Below are positions 59,829 to 64,000 of a stretch of 64,000 nucleotides of DNA, piece after piece. A program made the position numbers and the translations under genes. Numbering within the stretch: position 1 is the first letter of the stretch; every line of letters begins with the position of its first letter. The notes under the pieces were generated by a model. The model saw only the letters and a list, made by a program, of their open reading frames with translations. It was not told the origin of the DNA and ran no database searches. The DNA is from Ecdyonurus torrentis (taxonomy: Eukaryota; Arthropoda; Insecta; Ephemeroptera; Heptageniidae), in contig OX439131.1 of assembly GCA_949318235.1 (NCBI GenBank), positions 30,527,018-30,591,017 on the forward strand, written 5' to 3'.

Positions 59829-59899
59829 CATACATACATATATATTAGAACACAGACATGCATACATAAAATATGCATTTTTTTAACGAACGTTGAATA

Positions 59900-60199
59900 G
59901 GGTGTATGCATTCATGTTAAAGTCCACGCCACGTTGGATAACTCAATAACATGAGTGGCATAGGAAAATATCTCATTTTGCCAGTTTAAAAACACTATGC
60001 AATATTTTTGAAAGCATTGATGTTGTAAATATGTTGAATTCGTATCTCAAGAATGTGAGAAAAATAACAATAACAAAAAATTAACCAATTTCCCAAAGAA
60101 AATTGGCTTAAATGAAGTTTGTCCTATGCTGAGCAATGTTATGCACTACTCCAGTATGGCCTCCAAGCGCAATAAATATGACGTCATCCGCATACACCC
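59900..60199 (+). repeat. GGGTGTATGC MITE, complete 300-bp copy
   Basis: Ends GGGTGTATGC and GCATACACCC, flanked by TA on both sides (59898-59899 and 60200-60201), the target of Tc1/mariner-type transposases. The interior has no coding frame and serves as the reference for the decayed copies in the window. Confidence 0.9.
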
Positions 60200-60381
60200 T
60201 ATAAACTATGTTAAATATAATTTACATAAGGTTAAAATATGATATTAATGCATGGCCAACATTATAATTTATAAATAATTTGTGTATACGTTTTACATAA
60301 TACGTGTATATAAATGATATAAAAATAATATAAAAAACATGAAACTTACAGAAATCGTAGAACTTTTAGGATAAATATATA

Positions 60382-60698
60382 GGATGTATGCACATGACGT
60401 CATATTTAATGCTCTTAGACGCCATACTGGAGTAAAGAACATTGCTCAGCATAGGACACACTATGTTTTTAGCTATTTTCTTTGGAAAATCGGTTGTTTT
60501 TTTGTTATTTTTTTTATCACATTATACTTAAGATACTAATTCAACCTATTAACGGCATCAATAATGCTCTCAAAAATATTTCTTAGTATTTTTAAAACTG
60601 CCAAAATGAGTTATATTTTCCTATGCAGCCCATGATATTGAGTGATCCAACATGGCGTCGACTTTAACATAAATGCATAATAGCTAGACCCTACACCC
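60382..60698 (-). repeat. GGGTGTATGC MITE, second copy in opposite orientation
   Basis: Starts GGATGTATGCACATGACGTC and ends ACACCC with TA on both sides (60380-60381 and 60699-60700). The interior is the reverse complement of 59900-60199 with scattered changes and a short insertion near the right end, so the two copies together form a large inverted pair separated by 182 bp. Confidence 0.88.
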
Positions 60699-60880
60699 TA
60701 CATAGTTATTAATCGTTACGCAATAATTTAGCCATTTTTAAAATCCCCACTCTCTTTTTTGCCAAGATTTTGTGACGTTTAAATTATTATATTAGGGTTC
60801 AAAGCCTGGTAGATAAAAGCTGACCTAAGATTTGATAAAAGCATCGTTTGGTGCTCCAGTCGTAAGATCAATCTGCCACA

Positions 60881-63800
60881 ATGCACATCGTGTCGATCTC
60901 GCCATGGCGTATTCTTGTCCTGTGTATATTTGTGAGGGTAGTACCAGGAAAAGAATCTGTCGAGAGAACCTACGATCCTCATTTCTTCAACATCGGAGCG
61001 GACTCAGAGAAACTTATAAAGTATGATTTAATTTTTTTGGTATATGTTGTTATTACAAATCAGCATGGTCAACCAAGTAACAACATTAAATTTAAAAAAT
61101 TGTACCTTTATAAGAAAACAGATGAAACACGTAGGCATGGCATATACCTTTAATGTATAGCTTTTCGTTATATTTAGTATGGTAACTTCGTTTCTATTGT
61201 ATGGTCAGCAAGCCACTGGAGAACTCGGTGCTCAAATCACGTGTCGAGGTGCTGGGTGAGGTGCTGAGACATCGGATCTTGGCGTTGCGCGGCCCTCGAG
61301 GAGACAACCAGCTCGATCTCGTCTTTTTGGTGGATGCATCAGGAAGTGTGGGTAAGATTTCACATCTAGTAAAAAAAAATGCTACAGTGAATATGCAATG
61401 GAATAAAAATAAATTTTAGTTAAAATGATAGAAATTCACATTTTTGTTTGTCATACAGAAGAAAAATGCTTTTCCTCAAAGTAATAATAATAATACATAA
61501 ATAATGTTATAACGCAAAATTAAAAAAAAAAAAAATGAAATGAAATGAAATGCAATTATGAGAATTTGCACTATACTGTATACTGTATATAAACTATATT
61601 ATTATTAATTGAAGCACGCGATCTTCAAAATTGGTTCATATTAATTTTTTATTTATTAAAATAAAAATCCAAGCAAATTATTTGGGTGATCATATATTAT
61701 AATAATAAAAAAAATAACCAAAGTAAAACCACTAAAACCATAAAGTAACAATAATAAGTGAAATTCGCTAAATAATTATGATTACATTTTTCCCACCATC
61801 AATGTTCGTACCTAACGTGCTCGACTCGACCAGGACCAGAAAATTTCTCTAGTGAACTACGGTTTGTGCGCAAGTTGCTTGCTGACCTCGAGGTATCTAG
61901 CTCGGCAACACGTGTTGCCCTCGTCACTTTCTCGTCACCTGGCAGCGTTTTCAGACACGTTGATACCATCAGCCAATCAGTGAACGTGTCTTCAACTCAT
62001 CTTGGCAGAAAGATCCAATCAGGCAATGAGTCGAGAGTATTACGACATAAATGTGCCATACTTGAACGTGCTCTCCCGTCCATCGAATACAGTGGTGGAG
62101 GAACGTTTACCTTGGGAGCATTGCTGGAAGCGCAGGTGAGAATACCACGAGAAAAAAACAACAAATAAATTCAAAATACTATCTTAAATTGTTTTATAAT
62201 TTTTGATGCAGAGTATATTAAGGGCAGCTCGAAAAGGTGCAAGAAGGGCTGTATTTCTGCTGACAGATGGTTACTCTAACGGTGGTGACCCGCGTGAAGC
62301 GGCACGAGTCATACGCGAGGAATTGGGAGCATCAGTCTTCACATTTGGTGTGCGTAGCGGCAACACACAGGAACTGCTGGAGATGGCAAGCACGCCTGCT
62401 CAGGAACACTCCTTTCTTCTCGTCAGCTTTGAGCAATTTGCTGCTCTTGCAAGACGGGCTCTTCATCAAGGCAATAGCACTTTAATTAGCTTACACGGAT
62501 AAAGTGATCTTTAAAATAGGGTTTCACTTTAACTTTCCTGATTTATTTCATTATTATTTATATAAGCTGTTTTTGTGATATATGATTATGCAAATTACAT
62601 TATGGTTGTTTTTAGTCACAACATTATAAATTAACATTAATTAATGTTTTACGTAAAAATTGTATAATTATTTTGATATCATCATTATATATCCCACATG
62701 TATTATGTATCATTATTGGCGATATATTTAAATTTAAATATGCAATTAAAAATTAGACAATTTATTTATACGTATAATTAAATTACATGGAAAATTTGTA
62801 TAGAAATAAAATCGAGATTTATCTTCCCTTAGAAGTACTATATGTTTTTATAAAATTAAATATTTTATTTGCATGCAGATCTACGTGCCTCTGCCTGGTT
62901 CGAGTCTCAGGACACGTCAGGCTGTGATGTGTTGTGTGAGCAAGGTAACGAGTGTTGCGACGAGGGTGCGACGTGCGTATGTAACACACTGACAGGGCGC
63001 TCGCAATGCTTGTGTCCAGTTGGTAAAGCTGGCGATGGACTTCGAGGAGAATGTCGTGGTACGTGTTAAATATTCCATAATAATATTTAATTACTATCTC
63101 TTTCTGTGTTTAATATTTACAAAGTTCTGAAAACTTTCAGATTGTATTGCTGGAACGTACGCTTTCACCCAAGCCTTGCAACAGCACGACAATGTGACGT
63201 CTCTGTTCTCCACTCGCTGTGTGCCCTGTCCTGACCCTAATCACGAGAGTGACGAGGGGGCTACCTCAGTCTCTCAATGTTACTGTCGAGTAGGATTTCA
63301 GACCCAGAATACTTCCTGTCAAGGTAATTAAGTGACTCAGAGGATGAAAAGTGAATGATGATTGAACTCTTCGTCAATTTAGTCCTCGAGTGTCCTGCGT
63401 TGTCTCCTCCTGAGCGTGGCAGTTTCGTTCGAGGTCCGTGCCCGCGAGTCTTCAACGCAGCATGTGGAGTATCTTGTCAATCGGGTCATCGTCTGATCGG
63501 CTCTAGCATTCGTCTCTGCCTTGCCAATGGATCTTGGTCGGGACAATCACCTCAATGTGCTCGTGAGCTCTAATTTTAAAAATAAGTTTTTGTCTCCTAA
63601 GAATTTTAATCATAATTTAATAATTTTAATTTAATTTAATAATTATATTTTATTTGTTTATTATTTAAATGTTAATAATATAGTAAAAATATGTTCCATA
63701 TCATATTTATATACATGTACGAGTCGAATAAATTTTTAGAGCGCGAGTGTCCAGCTCTGCGAGCTCCACGCCATGGCTGGGTGCAATGTGAAGCAGGCAG

Positions 63801-63916
63801 TGCGGTTGACGCAAGATGTGAACTGGGTTGCGATGAGGGGTTCGTTCTCCTTGGCTCAAAGTATCGAACATGTCTTGCCCTGGGAGCCTGGGATGGGTTA
63901 CCTTCAACGTGCAAAG
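60881..63916 (+). CDS. SVEP1: SVEP1-like secreted VWA/sushi protein, 5' part (gene runs past the window)
   Basis: Exons seen: 60881-61020, 61209-61351, 61834-62135, 62212-62470, 62879-63058, 63141-63323, 63383-63562 and 63740-63916; the next lies beyond the window. The first 22 or so residues form a signal peptide (ISPWRILVLCIFVRVVPG). A von Willebrand A domain follows with an intact metal site (DASGS at 89-93, FTLGA, LLTDGYSNGGD). Next come a cysteine-rich segment (CDVLCEQGNECCDEGATCVC), a GCC2/GCC3 ephrin-receptor-like unit (DCIAGTYAF, CVPCPDPNHES), then two sushi/CCP repeats (ECPALSPPERGSFVRGPC; ECPALRAPRHGWVQCEAG), each one exon with phase 1 at both ends. This order is that of SVEP1, an extracellular adhesion and signalling protein. 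Intron 4 uses a GC donor (CAAG/GCAATA), since no GT precedes the stop. Codons are GC-richer than the flanks. Confidence 0.88.
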
Positions 63917-64000
63917 GTAAAATAATATTAATAATAATAATATAAGTTCTTTCTCCTCGACGCCTGACTGATTCCATTAACATAATGTTTCAAATAAAAT

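Larger units (their letters stand above)
57520..60880. other. Intergenic between ankyrin/SOCS and SVEP1-like genes
   Basis: AT-rich. Contains the 3' flank of the ankyrin/SOCS gene, a (TA)n tract at 59774-59821 and two MITE copies. No coding gene was recognised. The SVEP1-like promoter must lie near 60.7-60.9 kb. Confidence 0.6.

Overview
The window is 64 kb of an AT-rich, intron-rich animal genome, most likely an invertebrate and probably an arthropod. The evidence is many short GT-AG introns (about 60 to 500 bp), long A/T homopolymers and microsatellites, dense palindromic MITEs, and a gene set (SLC17 and SLC5 transporters, a luciferase-like acyl-CoA synthetase, an ankyrin/SOCS-box protein and an SVEP1-like secreted protein) that is animal and not vertebrate in layout. 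Nothing bacterial or viral was recognised. I reconstructed gene models by hand from splice signals, frame continuity and family motifs; all exon boundaries are therefore predictions.

Layout. 2.8-4.2 kb (+): an ABHD10-like mitochondrial alpha/beta hydrolase. 8.0-12.4 kb (-): an intact 11-exon SLC17 (sialin-type) anion transporter. 14.7-37.4 kb (-): a tandem SLC17 paralogue with the same exon plan. It is stretched to 22.7 kb and broken: a complete 8.5-kb Harbinger transposon (20565-29067) sits inside coding exon 5, exon 6 carries an 8-bp tandem duplication that shifts the frame, and a second Harbinger-ended element of 6.6 kb (30682-37240) sits in intron 1. A 200-N gap flanked by a 129-bp duplication lies at the insertion site and looks like an assembly scar. 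42.0-45.9 kb (+): an SLC5 sodium/monocarboxylate-type symporter. 47.8-51.6 kb (+): a 550-residue luciferase/4CL-like adenylate-forming enzyme. 52.3-52.5 kb (-): a possible one-exon small membrane protein. 54.3-57.5 kb (+): an ankyrin-repeat protein with a C-terminal SOCS box. 60.9 kb to the window end (+): the 5' part of an SVEP1-like gene (VWA, cysteine-rich and sushi domains).

The genes do not form one pathway. The most striking content is the mobile-element system in 20-37 kb. The first Harbinger encodes both proteins expected of an autonomous member, a 374-residue DDE transposase and a 290-residue Myb/SANT-like protein, both with open reading frames after splicing. It has an 18-bp terminal inverted repeat and a CAG target duplication. 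The second element shares both ends almost perfectly and has a CTG target duplication, but has no transposase. Its interior holds a 1.5-kb palindrome, two TTAA-flanked foldback elements (one with a TA-flanked MITE nested inside it, one with a GATCTTGC minisatellite and a 5S rRNA-derived stretch). Related MITE families recur throughout the window.
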